Shown here: positions 10,230 to 21,093 of the stretch, piece by piece
Position numbering within the stretch: position 1 is the stretch's first letter
Layout: every line of letters begins with the position of its first letter
Source: Phoronis australis
Lineage: Eukaryota > Phoronida > Phoronidae
Reading direction: 5' to 3'
NCBI GenBank assembly: GCA_002633005.1
Contig: NMRA01000424.1
Span: 266,743 to 292,743, forward strand
DNA: 26,001 nt
Notes under the pieces: generated by a model
What the model was told of the DNA's origin: nothing
Database searches by the model: none
Seen by the model: the letters and a program-made list of their open reading frames with translations, nothing else
Position numbers and translations under genes: made by a program

Positions 10230-10760
10230 GTGGTTCCTCATTAAAAATACCTTGGACTACTTATTACTCCAAAAGTTTCGTGGACCAAAGCCATTAAAGC
10301 CTTATCTAGTCAAGCAAATAAAGCTGCCTCTGCAATTTGTATTAAAGCGAAACTGCCCCTGTCAATACCCCTTCACTTGTTCGATAAAATAGTTTACCCC
10401 TCTCTGTGTTACGACGCTGAGATATGGGGCTTTAAATAATATGAACAATTGGAAAATGCACATATCAAGTTTTGTAAACGCATTTTAGGATTAGGCAGTT
10501 GTTGTTGAAACTCGGCAATTATGGGAGAATGTGGTCGATTCCCATTGTCTACAATATATTTTGTTTCTTGTTTAAAATACTGGTTCAAAATACTGGAGAT
10601 GCCTAGTAATCGTGGGATAAAAGCTGCATACACTATGTGATATGCTATTTCAGTCAGACCTGATCTGAAGATCTTCCTGTATTTGGGCAAGTTCTGTAAG
10701 GAAACTTCTGTCTGTGTATGGTTTTTCAGATTGATGGATTAATCAGGGAGTGGTAAATCA
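10230..10760 (+). pseudogene. LINE ORF2 thumb/connection region, multiply interrupted
   Basis: KYLGLLITPKVSWTKAI and then PLHLFDKIVYPSLCYDAEIWG match the conserved tract following the RT core in CR1/Jockey-type LINEs (KYLGv.......w......K........i......i....k.....l....l...ltYg.eiWG). The frame is broken by stops after WGFK and again near 10508, beyond which only scattered similarity remains. Confidence 0.75.
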
Positions 10761-10904
10761 AACGTATTTCTTGACTGCTTTTTCTCAACGTGTCAACGAC
10801 TGTTATTTGCAAGGTTGGCAATCTGATATCGAATGTAACGCAAAACTGCCTTACTATGTGAGGTACAAAACAAAATACCATCCCACGTGTCTTTATCCAG
10901 TCTC

Positions 10905-11197
10905 TGACTCGATTGCGATGTTCAAATCATTCATTACTAGTGGAAAGAGGTAGCCACACAAATATTCCCTGTAAAAAAAGGTTGTGTGAGTTATGTAATT
11001 CGGGGTGTGTAGAGGACGAATACCACGTTGTGTTAGTTTGTAGTGCGTATCAAGACCTCTTGGTTAAGTACTTTAGTGATCGTTTTTGTCATTCTCCTAC
11101 GACATCTAAATTTGATTCTCTCATGAGAACTCCAGATAGCCTACTTATTAAATTTGTCCATCACGTTCTCAAGCGTCATAATGTATTATCCAGTTAG
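10905..11197 (+). pseudogene. LINE ORF2 C-terminal Cys/His segment
   Basis: RLRCSNHSLLVERG followed by RLCELCNSGCVEDEYHVVLV and C resembles the C-terminal module of many metazoan LINEs, which typically reads R.S.H.L.IE.GR......R.C..C....EDE.HFL..CP.Y. The potential metal ligands are C-x2-C-x9-H-x4-C. The frame ends at a stop just before the 3' UTR. This segment is better preserved than the one before it. Confidence 0.8.
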
Positions 11198-11749
11198 AAA
11201 CGTGGCACCTAACAATGTTCTGTCTTGTACATGACATACTTGGGGCCTATGGCCATGTGTATATGTCCCAATAAAATCATAAATCATTGAAATGTGTGTT
11301 ACGCGGATGATTTGAAATCAAAAGTCATGTTCAAATATATGTTAAACAATATCGTAATACAACTACAGTTTTACAGAATTGTGGTAAATTGTGTCGGTAA
11401 CAACGATTGCTGAAAGGACATGTTAAAACGCACACCACTGTCTTGGTTTCTATCTGAACTGGCTTAGTCTATGTTGCGTAAGCCATTGGAGTTGCTCAAA
11501 TTCGACCGGTTAGGCAGACGTTGTGTTTTTTATGTAAATAATCCAGCAAATGCATGAAACATTTGAAAAGGTAAACATGTACATATACTGCCAGTAAATA
11601 ATTATTAAACAGAATATTAACTAGTGAAAACCAGCCACCACCTACTGTGTGCAAACGCAGACCGTGACCCCTGCGGAAAACTCCGGTGGTATTAAAATCA
11701 AGTGTTACCATTGTTGTGGCTTGCAGGTTGTATTATTTGTCGATTACAG

Positions 11750-11917
11750 CTTGTCATAACGGGAACTAAAGGTATATCTTCGTTGAGCGACATCGCGTTG
11801 GACACTTTCGTGATGGGAACACAGCCTTGCCCCAAGCTGCTGTCGTGTGACTTCGAGGATAATACGATGTGCGGTTTTCAAAACGATCCAAAGGCAGAAT
11901 ACAACTGGAATCTACGT
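11750..11917 (+). CDS. MAM-domain protein, exon c (end of first and start of second MAM domain)
   Basis: The exon is 168 nt, 56 codons, phase 0 at both ends, with acceptor TGTCGATTACAG and a strong donor CGT|GTGAGT. The translation starts LVITGTKGISSLSDIALDT, the last strands of a MAM domain (typically FEG......DIALDDI). It then has a linker with the fourth cysteine (TQPCP), followed by SCDFEDNTMCGFQND and YNWNLR, the opening C-x-F-E-x-x-x-x-C-G...W of the next MAM domain. It joins exon b without frame break (..AKENTK|LVITG..). Having the end of one module and the beginning of another in a single exon shows that the protein carries tandem MAM domains. This is a highly secure exon. Confidence 0.92.
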
Positions 11918-12292
11918 GTGAGTGGGTTTTAGAGCATGTGTGAACTTGTCCATATGTTAGGGCGTAAAACCATGACTTCTGAGACGGAAGCAAAATATTG
12001 CTCTTTTTTACAAATGGGTGATCAACTGAATATAGGGTTTGGAGAGAATCATATACGATAACAATCAATAAGTAATCAAGTAACCTTACCAACCATCTAT
12101 GTTGATGTAAAATATATCGAATGCTCAGATGTTTCCAAATGACGTGCGGTTAATGACAACATGCACTTTGGCAAAAAATCGCATTTCTTGTAATACTTCC
12201 ATTAGCGAAACATCTTGCAAACACGACATGCATCCAACGCGTATTCCTTGAGACGTCCGTCAGTCCATTTTACAAAAGTGGTTTAACAAAAC

Positions 12293-12438
12293 CACGTTTA
12301 AGACTTAAACCTGGTTTTCCTAAACCTGGTCTAATTTCAGAAATGACTTGCATTTCACCAACATGGTTCAAGAGTCTAAAAGCCTGGTTTTGGTAGACCA
12401 GGAACCTGGATCAGTAAAACCAGGTTGAAAGTATTAAA
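12293..12438. mobile_element. Hairpin MITE-like inverted repeat
   Basis: The arms 12293-12332 and 12395-12438 are imperfect reverse complements built from repeated AACCTGG/CCAGGTT words (AAACCTGGTTTTCCTAAACC against GGAACCTGGATCAGTAAAAC). The spacer is about 62 nt. The arm is itself repetitive, so the arms could pair in more than one register. No coding capacity; it lies in the intron between exons c and d. Confidence 0.65.
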
Positions 12439-12633
12439 GGCACCCGTCTATGTCGAGCTGGGAAAACCCAACAAAGAAACTATTGAAGTGCTTCATTGAA
12501 ACCTTGATCACGTGGGTATACAATGGCATACACTAGTAGAATCAGTGCAGACCGTTACGAAAAATGTCTAAAAGAGTTTCTCACGAAGAAAATTTAATTT
12601 CTGTGCCCAACACACACACATTAAAGAACATGC

Positions 12634-12954
12634 TCATGATATAGATGTAATATTATAAGTGCCAAAAATTTTTTTCCGTGTCATTTTAGTGTTTATTTTT
12701 CGCGCCAAAGGGGGGGCAAGACCATTTCCCGGCAACATTAAATCAGGGAACAGTGGAGAATCAGGAGAGGTTGTAGCCTGTCCAATTGGATCAAAAGTAT
12801 CGCACCAGTTGATTGGCACCCTGTAATAATGAAAAAGTACATCTGCTTCAAGCGTGTACCCGGGACGGGACGAGTTTAAAACAGTCTGGATGCAAGTTTC
12901 ATGGCGTTGAAAGGCATTTGTACATGCATTTCTTGGAAAGGGACACTCACACAA
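12634..12954 (-). CDS. Cys-rich open frame, unrecognised (possible exon)
   Basis: The frame is open leftward from about 12965. The translation begins YCNLCECPFPRNACTNAF and then RHETC, followed by a longer tail with WCDTF and a Pro-rich part. The spacing C-x2-C-x-C-x6-C then TC parallels the frame at 1346-1672 (FCHC-x5-C then STC). A - strand AATAAA lies within the distal part (12692-12697), so the real coding end might be earlier or the frame could be a decayed copy. I recognise no family. The antisense position within a MAM intron is compatible with a nested exon, retrocopy or chance. Confidence 0.2.
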   Translation of the reverse strand: MCECPFPRNACTNAFQRHETCIQTVLNSSRPGYTLEADVLFHYYRVPINWCDTFDPIGQATTSPDSPLFPDLMLPGNGLAPPLARKINTKMTRKKIFGTYNITSIS

Positions 12955-12959
12955 ATTAC

Positions 12960-15420
12960 AATATCTTGTAAATGGTAATACATATACGCGCTAATCTTGA
13001 AGAAATGAATTTTTAAACATGTCTGGAGTTTCCAATGGCCCACTTAGTTTTTGCAGTGTTGTAATTAGTCACATTATCTACAACGACTGCTGTTTTTAGA
13101 GAAAAAAGTACTGTATTTGCGATCATAGTTCAATTTCAGACACTTGTTTTNGCGTGAGCGAGGCCTTTAGCCTGGCGTGAGCCACGCGTTAGCTTATCTC
13201 CCTTTTGTACAGTCAGGATAATCACAAATGCTATTTGCACTCGTTGAAGGTGACTAGAACACAGTACAGTATCATGCTTCAAGAAGTGCTAGAATAACCA
13301 AGTTAGGAAATGTTAGAACTTTGACATGATGGGTAACACATTCCCTACTGTGTTTTAAAAAAATGGTGCCGGTCACCTATCTCACAACAACTGTTCTCGT
13401 GACCATTGTGCATTATACCGTGTGTGGATGTACTGAACTGGCAATTTGCTCAACTGGAAGCGGCAATCTTTAATGTGAGTTTCAACAATTTTTCGGAAAT
13501 CCTAACGTGGAGCAAACGCCCAAATCTCAATTGGCGTCATGAACCAGACCTAAAGACTTAACGTCTCAGATGTATATATTTGCGTTTGAAAAAAAAAAAG
13601 AAAACGCAAAACAGACCGTTACAAACAATGATGACACACGTGTGTATTATGATGGAAGACATCAATTGTCTTCACGATAAGCCCAAGCATAACACTTGAA
13701 TTCTTCACGCACTTATCCCAAATTCCGGCATCATGGGGAGAAAGTGAGCACGATCATATGACGAGTCAGACAGTGACTGCTTTTATTATTTTAGTGAGAA
13801 CTACGTTTCCCGACATACTAAGGTGGTGGGACTTTGAGTAAATGAGAACGTGAGTCCAGTTGCGTGGTCTATTTTAGGGAAAATTAATTATATCCAGCTT
13901 TGATGAGTTTCACGGAGTCTGCTGGCATGTACATTAAACTCGACTGTGAACGGTGTAGAGGGTCACACTTGCCCGTCTTTACCTCAGGCCACTAAAGTGA
14001 TTTAAGTCTTTACTAAAAGGAGGAACAACATATTTGCATATTTGTCGATCACTTTCAATTCAAAATTTGAAAATGCCTACACTTCTACCGTACTATGCTT
14101 ACAATTAATCCAAAATAGCAGAATAACTAATCTCAATTTTCTGTTGTTTTGTTTCTTTCCCGAGTTTAAGGCAATCACACCACATTACATTTTGGGAGCT
14201 CTCAAGCTCCTATATACAAAACATGTAGCTTGTTAGGTCGTAGGGCTAGACTTTTATGCATACGTATAGACATTTGCTTTTGGAACTTCTTGTTACCATT
14301 TTGTGTAGCCACCACGCCCGTGGTTTATGAATAATATAAAGCATCCTTTTATCGTATGCAAGGTCCTGTCATCTACACAAACAGCGGCACTCGGGCAAAG
14401 TTTGCCGAGTACGGCCCGATGCCACGTGAAGCGTTTTGAATAGGACGCAAATTTAAAATTATCACTAACCACGAATTGTGAATAACATGTGCGCAACATG
14501 AACACAATGTTTTATCTAAGTTATAGTTTTGATAGTTTCCACAAAATCTAGCACGACCATACGTACCCAATACCAGGTGCCGCAGAGGTGTTTTCAGCCT
14601 TTTTGGAAAACACCATATCAAACAAAAAAATTTGGAGTGCTCCAAAGAAAGGTCAACAGCCGATCTACTGAAGTTCTTCCTCGTACGTAGCACTCTGCTG
14701 AGAACGCAACGTTTTCCAGCACTTCACGTAATAATGTGGCTGCGAATTTCAACTTTTGGTAAAACAATGTTCCCCATCTGGCGTAGTTTGGGCGGTTCAT
14801 TGCAAAGAATACATCTAGCGTACTCGGGAGAATGTTGATATAACCACTGGAGTTCTCTGTGGGCTCGGTTTCCGAGAAAGATGGAGATTCCACACAACTG
14901 ATCAGTTTCGCCAAATTTGCCATTAGTCACTGTGTGAAATGAAGGTAGTTGGCGCGCATACATGACGCAGACGACAGCAAAAGACGGCATTTCGATTGTT
15001 ATTCGTTTTTTTGCAGTTGCATCAATTGACTCGTCCGAAAACAGAGGGACGCATTTTTGACTGGTAAAATAGGACAACAAAAAATCGAAATTCATGCAAA
15101 CACAATGTGCCAACCGTCTCGGACGGGTTTTTAGGTTTTGTTTTTAATAGTGAATCATTTGGAATACTCTGCTGTTTTAGCATGGTCTTGAGAGGTCGCT
15201 GCAATCTCAGGCGTGATGTTTGTGGCTTTTATGCCCTGACGTAAACACGCGGACCAAAATCTCTTACCTTGTGTATGCTGATCTATGTCGTGGTACGGAG
15301 TCACTGGCTTTATTGAAGATTGAAGTACCTGGTTCCTCAATGTGATGCTTATTCAATGTGAATGGGCTTATAATAAATTTTGTTTCGACTCTTTATTAGT
15401 CTGATGGGGGCATTTTACCG
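12960..15420. other. Intronic sequence, nothing recognised
   Basis: Lies within the 5.0-kb intron between exons c and d. It holds an N at 13151, an A-rich run near 13590 and several short open frames on both strands (for example - strand 14724-15113) without recognisable motifs. No splice-consistent MAM exon was found here. Confidence 0.5.
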
Positions 15421-15426
15421 TTGTGC

Positions 15427-16200
15427 AAACGGTTACCTGGTGGGTTGATCTAGTTCAACTCAGGTATTTGGGCGTTTCTAGCGGGTATAACTAACACTAG
15501 ATTTGTCTGGCAGTATTTACTCTTGATACCTGAACTTACGGCGAATATTTTTGAAACTGGTATCGTGTCGTTTTCTCTTGGGTTGATTTAGCTCAGTTCA
15601 TTTATCTGGGCGCCTCTGGCGAGGCTAACCCACCACTAGGTTTGTCTGGCAGTGTTTATTCGTGATACCTGGGCTTACTGTGAATATTTTGGAACTGGTT
15701 TTAAGTGGTTACCTTTTGGGTTGATCTAGCTCAATTTCTAAGCCTTTTTGATAATCGCCTGCCAGGGGCACCCCGCCGCTGAAATTGTTGGGCATCTAGC
15801 TATTGTGCCATGTACAGTGATGCTGAACATCGCACAATTGGTTTCAAAAGGTTACCTGGTGGGTTGATCTAGCTCAACACGGTAGTTGGGCGTGTCTAGC
15901 TGCGCTAACCAACAACTAGATTTGTCTGGTTGTGTCCATTCGTGAAAACAGGGCTCACGGGTGAATATTTTGCACCTAGTTTCATGCGGTTATCGCTTGG
16001 ATTAATCTAGCTCATTTTTTTACTTTGTTTATAACCGCCTGGCTGATACTCCCCGCCACTAAAAGTGTCTGGCAGTGATCAATTTTGATACAGTGGATTA
16101 CGTAGTGGATATCCAAGGCAGTATGAAGCGGTTACCAGAGAAGTTGATCTAGCTCAATTTTGATTGTCATTCTCTTGGCTCTCCTGACCACACCCACCAG
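15427..16200 (+). repeat. Tandem array of ~140-bp units of two alternating types
   Basis: A conserved GGTTACCTGGTGGGTTGATC-like core followed by TAGCTCA recurs with the GGTTGATC anchor at 15443, 15581, 15719, 15862, 15999 (GGATTAATC) and 16142 (AGTTGATC), spacings 138, 138, 143, 137 and 143. Between cores the sequence comes in two forms. Type A has TTGGGCGTTTCTAGC..TAACxAACACTAG (units 1, 2 and 4). Type B has TAATCGCCTGCCAGG..CCCCGCCGCT (units 3 and 5). The sixth unit is degenerate. Most units contain a TTTGTCTGGCAGT segment and a GTGAATATTTTG segment. The order A-A-B-A-B suggests higher-order expansion. Confidence 0.85.
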
Positions 16201-16943
16201 AGCGAACATTCCAGACGGCCATTTCCAAGGGTCCGGATACCCACAGAACACCGTGGTTTCAAAGCAAATTGGTTACCATTTCATGCCCAAAAGCTTTGGG
16301 ATCCCAGTCAATTAGACACCCCGGATGAAGTATCATAAGTCACTCGGTGTACTGTTATCTACCGTGGACGTAGAACTCGCTAAATTCGGAGACAAAAACA
16401 CGAATTTCTTTCGATGTACATCTATGCTGGTTGCTCTCATGGTCGCTACGGTGACTGTTTATACTTAACGGGTGACATGAACTTTGCTGCCTTATGTCAC
16501 TATTGTGTTCCAAAAATCATGTAGCACCTGACAACAGGACTGTGGACGTGAAGTACCAACCTGGAGCGTCTCAATTCCTTTGCATAAAAGGATACTATAC
16601 TTACCACTGCGTTTGCCATTTAGTAAGATACAATTTAAGCGGAACGTTTGAGAACATATAATGCACATATCGAAGCTGTCGCAAGTCAAACGTTGCAAAT
16701 ATCATGGGGTGAAAAGGTGATGGTGTGTTGAGTATTATCTTCTTCTTTTCCTTCACCAAATGTCGGCAATTTGATCTCCTGGATCGGGGCATGAAACCAA
16801 GCCATATTGAACAAAGTTCGAATTATTTTGGATTCTTATAATCTTTGTCTACTCATATGGAATTACATGTACGATGTCCCAGCTCTTTTGTGGTATGCAT
16901 GTACGGTATATTTCCTACGTCAATTCCTGTTGTGAGATTCCAG
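16201..16943. other. Intronic stretch, nothing recognised
   Basis: Follows the tandem array and contains only short shadow frames. The last 30 bases form the pyrimidine-containing acceptor of the next proposed exon. Confidence 0.5.
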
Positions 16944-17022
16944 TCTCTTCAAGGACCACGTGATACGCCTTATACACAACAATTAGGCGGCTTTTTCGTG
17001 ACTTTTAATAAAATACCTACAT
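16944..17022 (+). CDS. MAM-domain protein, exon d (GP..D..T part of second MAM domain), tentative
   Basis: The exon is 79 nt after acceptor GTGAGATTCCAG, phase 0 in and phase 1 out at ACAT|GTAAAA. Its last T joins CA of exon e to give Ser. The translation SLQGPRDTPYTQQLGGFFVT and onward aligns with the TGPxxDHTxGxxGxYxxxx region that must follow ..YNWNLR of exon c. The phases at both sides fit exactly. The result lacks the usual G..A.L.SP strand, giving a MAM domain about a dozen residues short compared with the first one. Either the domain is shortened, or the donor is the in-frame GTGACT inside it (after GGFF) and a further small exon lies between 17024 and 17824. I could not find such an exon. 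Confidence 0.5.
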
Positions 17023-17824
17023 GTAAAAAGCAGCATGGGAAGTTCCATTTGTTGGCATAATATCAGGAATACACTCACAAAAATCTGGCCGTGCACTCTT
17101 TGCGTAAAACTGTTTACAAATAAAAACAAAGATCAGTGGGACAGTTAGTATCAGTCGTGTTAAGGGTTTTAAAGCAGTGACCTGTTTCTGTAATGAGGCA
17201 TGCCTTCTGTGATATAAAAATACAATCTCTGAGGCCTGTCCCTGTCGGCTTGTGGCACGCACTTGCACAGCAAACGCGTACATGTAAATAAAATCAGTCG
17301 CAAAACTTAATTAATTACCACTTGATGTATTTACAATACACGCTTGATGTGTTGGATTGTGTTTGCCAGTCCAGTGCAAACAACAAATAGTTTGCGAGTA
17401 ACTATCTGGAGAAAAAGCGGGCTACCGACCACAAAACCATCGTCATGGCTAAAGAACACATAAATTGCCCATTTGAATTGATTAGCCTGTGTAATTTTAG
17501 TTGAATTTCAAGCAAAGCTCTTTGAATGGCGCTTGCTTTTTCTTCTAGGCATGTTGACCTATACCCCTTTGAGTAATGTGGGAGAGATGCATATTTGTTT
17601 GCTTAGCATACATAGGCATGTGGTCTTTCCATAAGCCGGGAACTACTTACAATCATATATCTGACGTAATTTGCAAATGTGAAATTGAAATGTACATGGT
17701 GCTCAAACTTATACTATAGCTCTCAATTAACGATTGCTATGTAAGCCCCAGGATAACTGTTGTTTATATAATCATTAACATGACTTATTACTATAATACT
17801 GATAACTAATCACTATTGATATAG
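17023..17824. other. Intron between exons d and e
   Basis: An 802-bp interval. I searched for a small phase 0/phase 1 exon homologous to exon a and found none convincing. It contains a - strand frame (17017-17283) with a hydrophobic stretch, considered chance. Confidence 0.4.
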
Positions 17825-18003
17825 CAACGCCATTCTGCCTGACGTTCTCGTACTATATGCACCTTCCCAACCACGATCTACTCGGCCTTTCCCTCGTGAA
17901 CAGCAAAGGATACGCAGAGAATGCCTTATGGTTAACGATGGCACCCGAAGGAAACGGATGGGTTAAGAAAAGTTTCTATGTGAACCGAAATGACATCATT
18001 CAG
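17825..18003 (+). CDS. MAM-domain protein, exon e (third-cysteine half of second MAM domain)
   Basis: The exon is 179 nt, acceptor TATTGATATAG and donor CAG|GTATGA, phase 1 in and phase 0 out, the same phases and nearly the same length as exon b. The translation TPFCLTFSYYMHLPNHDLLG, with LSLVNSKG, ALWLTMAPEGNGWVKKSF and NRNDIIQ, is a clear MAM half-domain. The conserved third cysteine, the F-x-Y-x-M strand, the L-W-x and the G-x-x-W landmarks are all in place. Exon b reads S-G-H-Q-G where this exon has A-P-E-G-N-G. The equal phase and layout with exon b argue that the MAM modules arose by duplication of a genomic exon set. Confidence 0.9.
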
Positions 18004-18955
18004 GTATGATTTATTTAATAGTTTTGCTGCTTACTTTGTAGAGATGTTTGTAAAGAACACATGTTTTGCGTTAATAATCCACTTTTCAGCTTGATACGCA
18101 GCAGTGTGGACTTGAAATCCGTTTATGAGCTCTTGACGGTTAATAAAAGGAGCAAAAGCTAAATTATTTACTTCACCAATGACTATTATTTTTCATAAAT
18201 GACAGTATTTTTTATTTTTAAAGCCAGGGCTGTTACAAAAACGTGAAAAATAACGAAATGTATTAATCACCCATGGTCTAATTGACTGATTATTTAACTT
18301 CTCGATCAACTGATTAACCCGCAATTTAAAGTAAAATAAAAAATAAACCAACGGGTGAAGGAGACAAAACATAAGTGACCGAGGAAACCAGCAAGTACGT
18401 AGATCCAGCATTCAATTTAATATGATTTTTACTTGATAAATATAAATAATTCAGAATATGGACCCCTCGTTGTGATAGGGGAGAATTTTCTTGGGCAATT
18501 TTTCAAAATTATGCATCACTATACATAAATTGGACTTTTGGTGCAGTTTGAATTTTCTATAAAGTTCGGATGCAGTGACATTTTCAAAACTGTGATTAAT
18601 TAACTTCTTAAACCACATACCCCCACTTCCGGTCAAGAATTTCATGTTTGATAGAAATTTGGGAACGTCTATCGTGTAGCTTTCACAAATCCTGTGGGCG
18701 GCTTGTTACGCTTTACATGTACTTTGGTTACATTGTTACACCTTTAGGGAGTTCAAAACAAATGCACTAAGTTATCCAGCAAGTAAGGATTGGTGACACC
18801 CCGACTTGTAAGCTGTTATATCGTAAAGACAAAGGAACTCTATGTTAAATCGGAAAAACACCAATATTATAAATGTAGAGGTACTGTAACTTTAAGGAAC
18901 TGTTATTTACTGTCCAACATTCTAGAATGAAAACATGATAATTGTATTGAGAAGT
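18004..18955. other. Intronic stretch, nothing recognised
   Basis: AT-rich start of the 4.3-kb intron between exons e and f. No exon, RNA gene or repeat copy recognised. Confidence 0.5.
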
Positions 18956-19360
18956 AAGACATGAGGATAGAAAACAGAAAACCTGGCCCTATGCCAAAAA
19001 CATCGGTTGAATTTTCACCGCAGCATACACAAGCGCCCGCCAGCGTTTTTGTTCAAACAGGACCCGTAACACCCAAAAGCCAACGATAAAGCGGTTTGCA
19101 TTTTATCGGGTATAAGTTAGAGGGCCACAACAACCCATGTATTTTAACGTTAGGGAAACTCATCTGTACGTAGGTCAGGATTTACCATTTACAATTGCGC
19201 AACAAACATTCGGAAACAGAAGGTCACATCTTTCTGTGATAGACTGTAACAATAATTATAACCCTAACATGTGTGGTTGGTAAACTCCTAACGTGTAGTT
19301 GATGGGTTGTCGAAATTGGCCTTAAGACTGGAGCCGAAACGATATCAGAGCAAACTGTAA
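18956..19360 (+). repeat. Dispersed repeat family A, copy 1
   Basis: A diverged direct copy of 23495-23920. Matching landmarks are ATGCCAAAAACATCGG, CATACACAAGCGCC, CATTTACAATTGCGCAAC with ACATTCGGAAAC (19186 on), CTAACGTGTAGTTGATGGGT and GATATCAGAGCAAACT. Indels change the spacing between landmarks. There is no coding content, and it lies in the intron before exon f. Confidence 0.75.
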
Positions 19361-21093
19361 CGAAACAGGAAAGCTAACAAAGTTGTTGCTCTCATAGGGG
19401 GCTGCTGTCAACATTGGCTTATCAGTAAATCGTGTTTCAGACATCTGACGATGTGATATACATTGACCTTGAGGTCTGCGCCTTTTCCAAAATAACATGT
19501 CAGTTGTGTTGCACGTCAATGATGAAGACATAAAAGCGTAGTGTAAATCTAAATGAAAGCGGAACTTGGAAAACCCATTGAAACAAAACACGTCTTTACA
19601 CAGACTCATTACTGCACTATTATATGCACTTCTCGCATGGTAACGGTCAGCAGATACAAAATTCTTATGATCCCGAAAACAACCCATTTGATAATGCTCT
19701 CATTCTGCTGGCTTCTAATCAAACGCACTTGCCAAGAGTAACTGTATAAATTATTTGTTGTGGAAGTTTGAGCAGAACTGGGCTCATCATTGGCAATTCG
19801 AACAATTCAGTGGTACATGGTTGTTGGACCTTGCTTCCCTACATCAACCGAGAAAAGTGTTGTCCCTGGCCGCCGTTGACATTACGAAAGTTGATGCAAG
19901 CTCCTATTGCGTTGTGCAGGACAATAGCATTGGAGCCGTCTTCCCACAAATATAATAGTGGCTGAGGTAAATTTAAATGACAATGATTAGTCCAGTCATT
20001 CTAGGGCTTCACTTGACATCTTCAAACACTCCTTGGTGTCATAAAAAGTCTAACGATCTCGAAATGGAGTAAGTAGATTTGTCGAGAAAGCGGAGAAACA
20101 ATACTGAAAACGCCAGAGAAGTGGGGAGGACAATTCTCTGTGGAGGGGTCGAGAGCGAACAAGTTCATATTCATATAGTAAAAAGACAAGGTTTTGGCAA
20201 TGAGAAGTCCATCAATTCTTGTTGCCAATATTGATTTTACACAAGTGGGTCCACAACTGCTATTTCAGGGGTTACTGACAGAAGCAAAAGACAACACTGA
20301 AAGTTCATCATGCCTTTTGAAGGTTGAGCTGCGTGTTAGTCCTTTCGCTCATTTAGACACATTTGATCTTCTCAGAGTACCTAATTAATCAATATTAGCT
20401 GATGCACTATGATTAAGTTGTAGACTCTTTTAACGTGCTTAGCTTCTTTACATGATTCGTGAAAAGTTAGTGTTGAGTAATCCTTTCGCGAACTGAATGC
20501 GAAAAAAATTGGCCCGAAAGTGGCGACGTGTTCTTATTTGTTGACAACAGTTTCTAGCAAATGGGTGTTTACGTTTTTGCGTTCATTAAGAATGGTTGGC
20601 CTTTGAGACATGCCATTGTCAAAATGCTAAGACGCCTGGCGATTAACAAAACACAGACTGACATCAGACTTCTGAAAACTTGTTCTGTAGAATACAGTAT
20701 AAACTGGAGTTATTTGTAATGGAGCAATATTGGTCTCTTTAATTGGCTTGGACATCCGTCAAAATTGTATCCATGTGTATGAAACACGGAATATTCGAGG
20801 TGTCCTGTTTAACAGTAATAAAACTTTTGGGATAGGTTACGCAACTGTCTATACGTTTTTGTTCAGAGTTAAAATATCCACACAAAGTCCCCCACTATGT
20901 GCATTAGTCTTACGTTTCATCATCGCCAAATAGTCCATATGCACTCTACTGGGTTCTTCATACATGTACATGTACATGTAATTGTACTGCAGATTCAAGG
21001 ACGTAAATGTCTGTGTCATAGGCGGGCTGCATGTACGTTCCTCACCATTGTTTGCAGTGAGGAAAAGGCAACCTTAAAAACAGAGTCGCCTCT
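19361..21093. other. Intronic stretch with scattered short frames
   Basis: No supported gene. Frames near 19755-19965 and 20194-20388 have no family resemblance or matching splice signals. A (TACATG)n run sits at 20961-20980. Confidence 0.5.
20961..20980. repeat. (TACATG)n short tandem repeat
   Basis: Three and a bit perfect hexamers, self-complementary. TACATGTA words recur in many places in the window. Confidence 0.85.

Larger units (their letters stand above)
9709..11290 (+). mobile_element. Decayed non-LTR retrotransposon (LINE), 5'-truncated
   Basis: The element is the 3' part of a LINE in the sense orientation inside the intron between exons b and c. It runs from reverse transcriptase motif A through motifs B and C, a thumb/C-terminal region with premature stops, and a C-terminal CCHC-type segment. 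A short 3' UTR ends in AATAAAATCATAAATCATT. The 5' end (endonuclease and first ORF) is missing, as is usual after incomplete reverse transcription. The organisation suggests the CR1/Jockey/L2 assemblage, but I cannot name the clade. At least one frameshift (about 10140-10160) and several stops make it inactive. Confidence 0.9.

Noticed and set aside
11766-12092. 108-codon - strand frame over the MAM exon c region
   Set aside because: It is the antisense shadow of exon c and continues into intron sequence without features.
14724-15113. 129-codon - strand frame
   Set aside because: Longest in its area, but without recognisable motifs, signal peptide or consistent splice context; kept only as an intronic curiosity.
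15443-15460. TAGCTCA/GGTTGATC cores of the tandem array as tRNA-like A/B boxes
   Set aside because: No cloverleaf can be drawn and the box order and spacing are wrong for a tRNA or tRNA-derived SINE.
17401-17500. Possible micro-exon (VMAKEH..FELISL) to fill the gap between MAM exons d and e
   Set aside because: No good acceptor, and the donor phase is 2 instead of the required 1.
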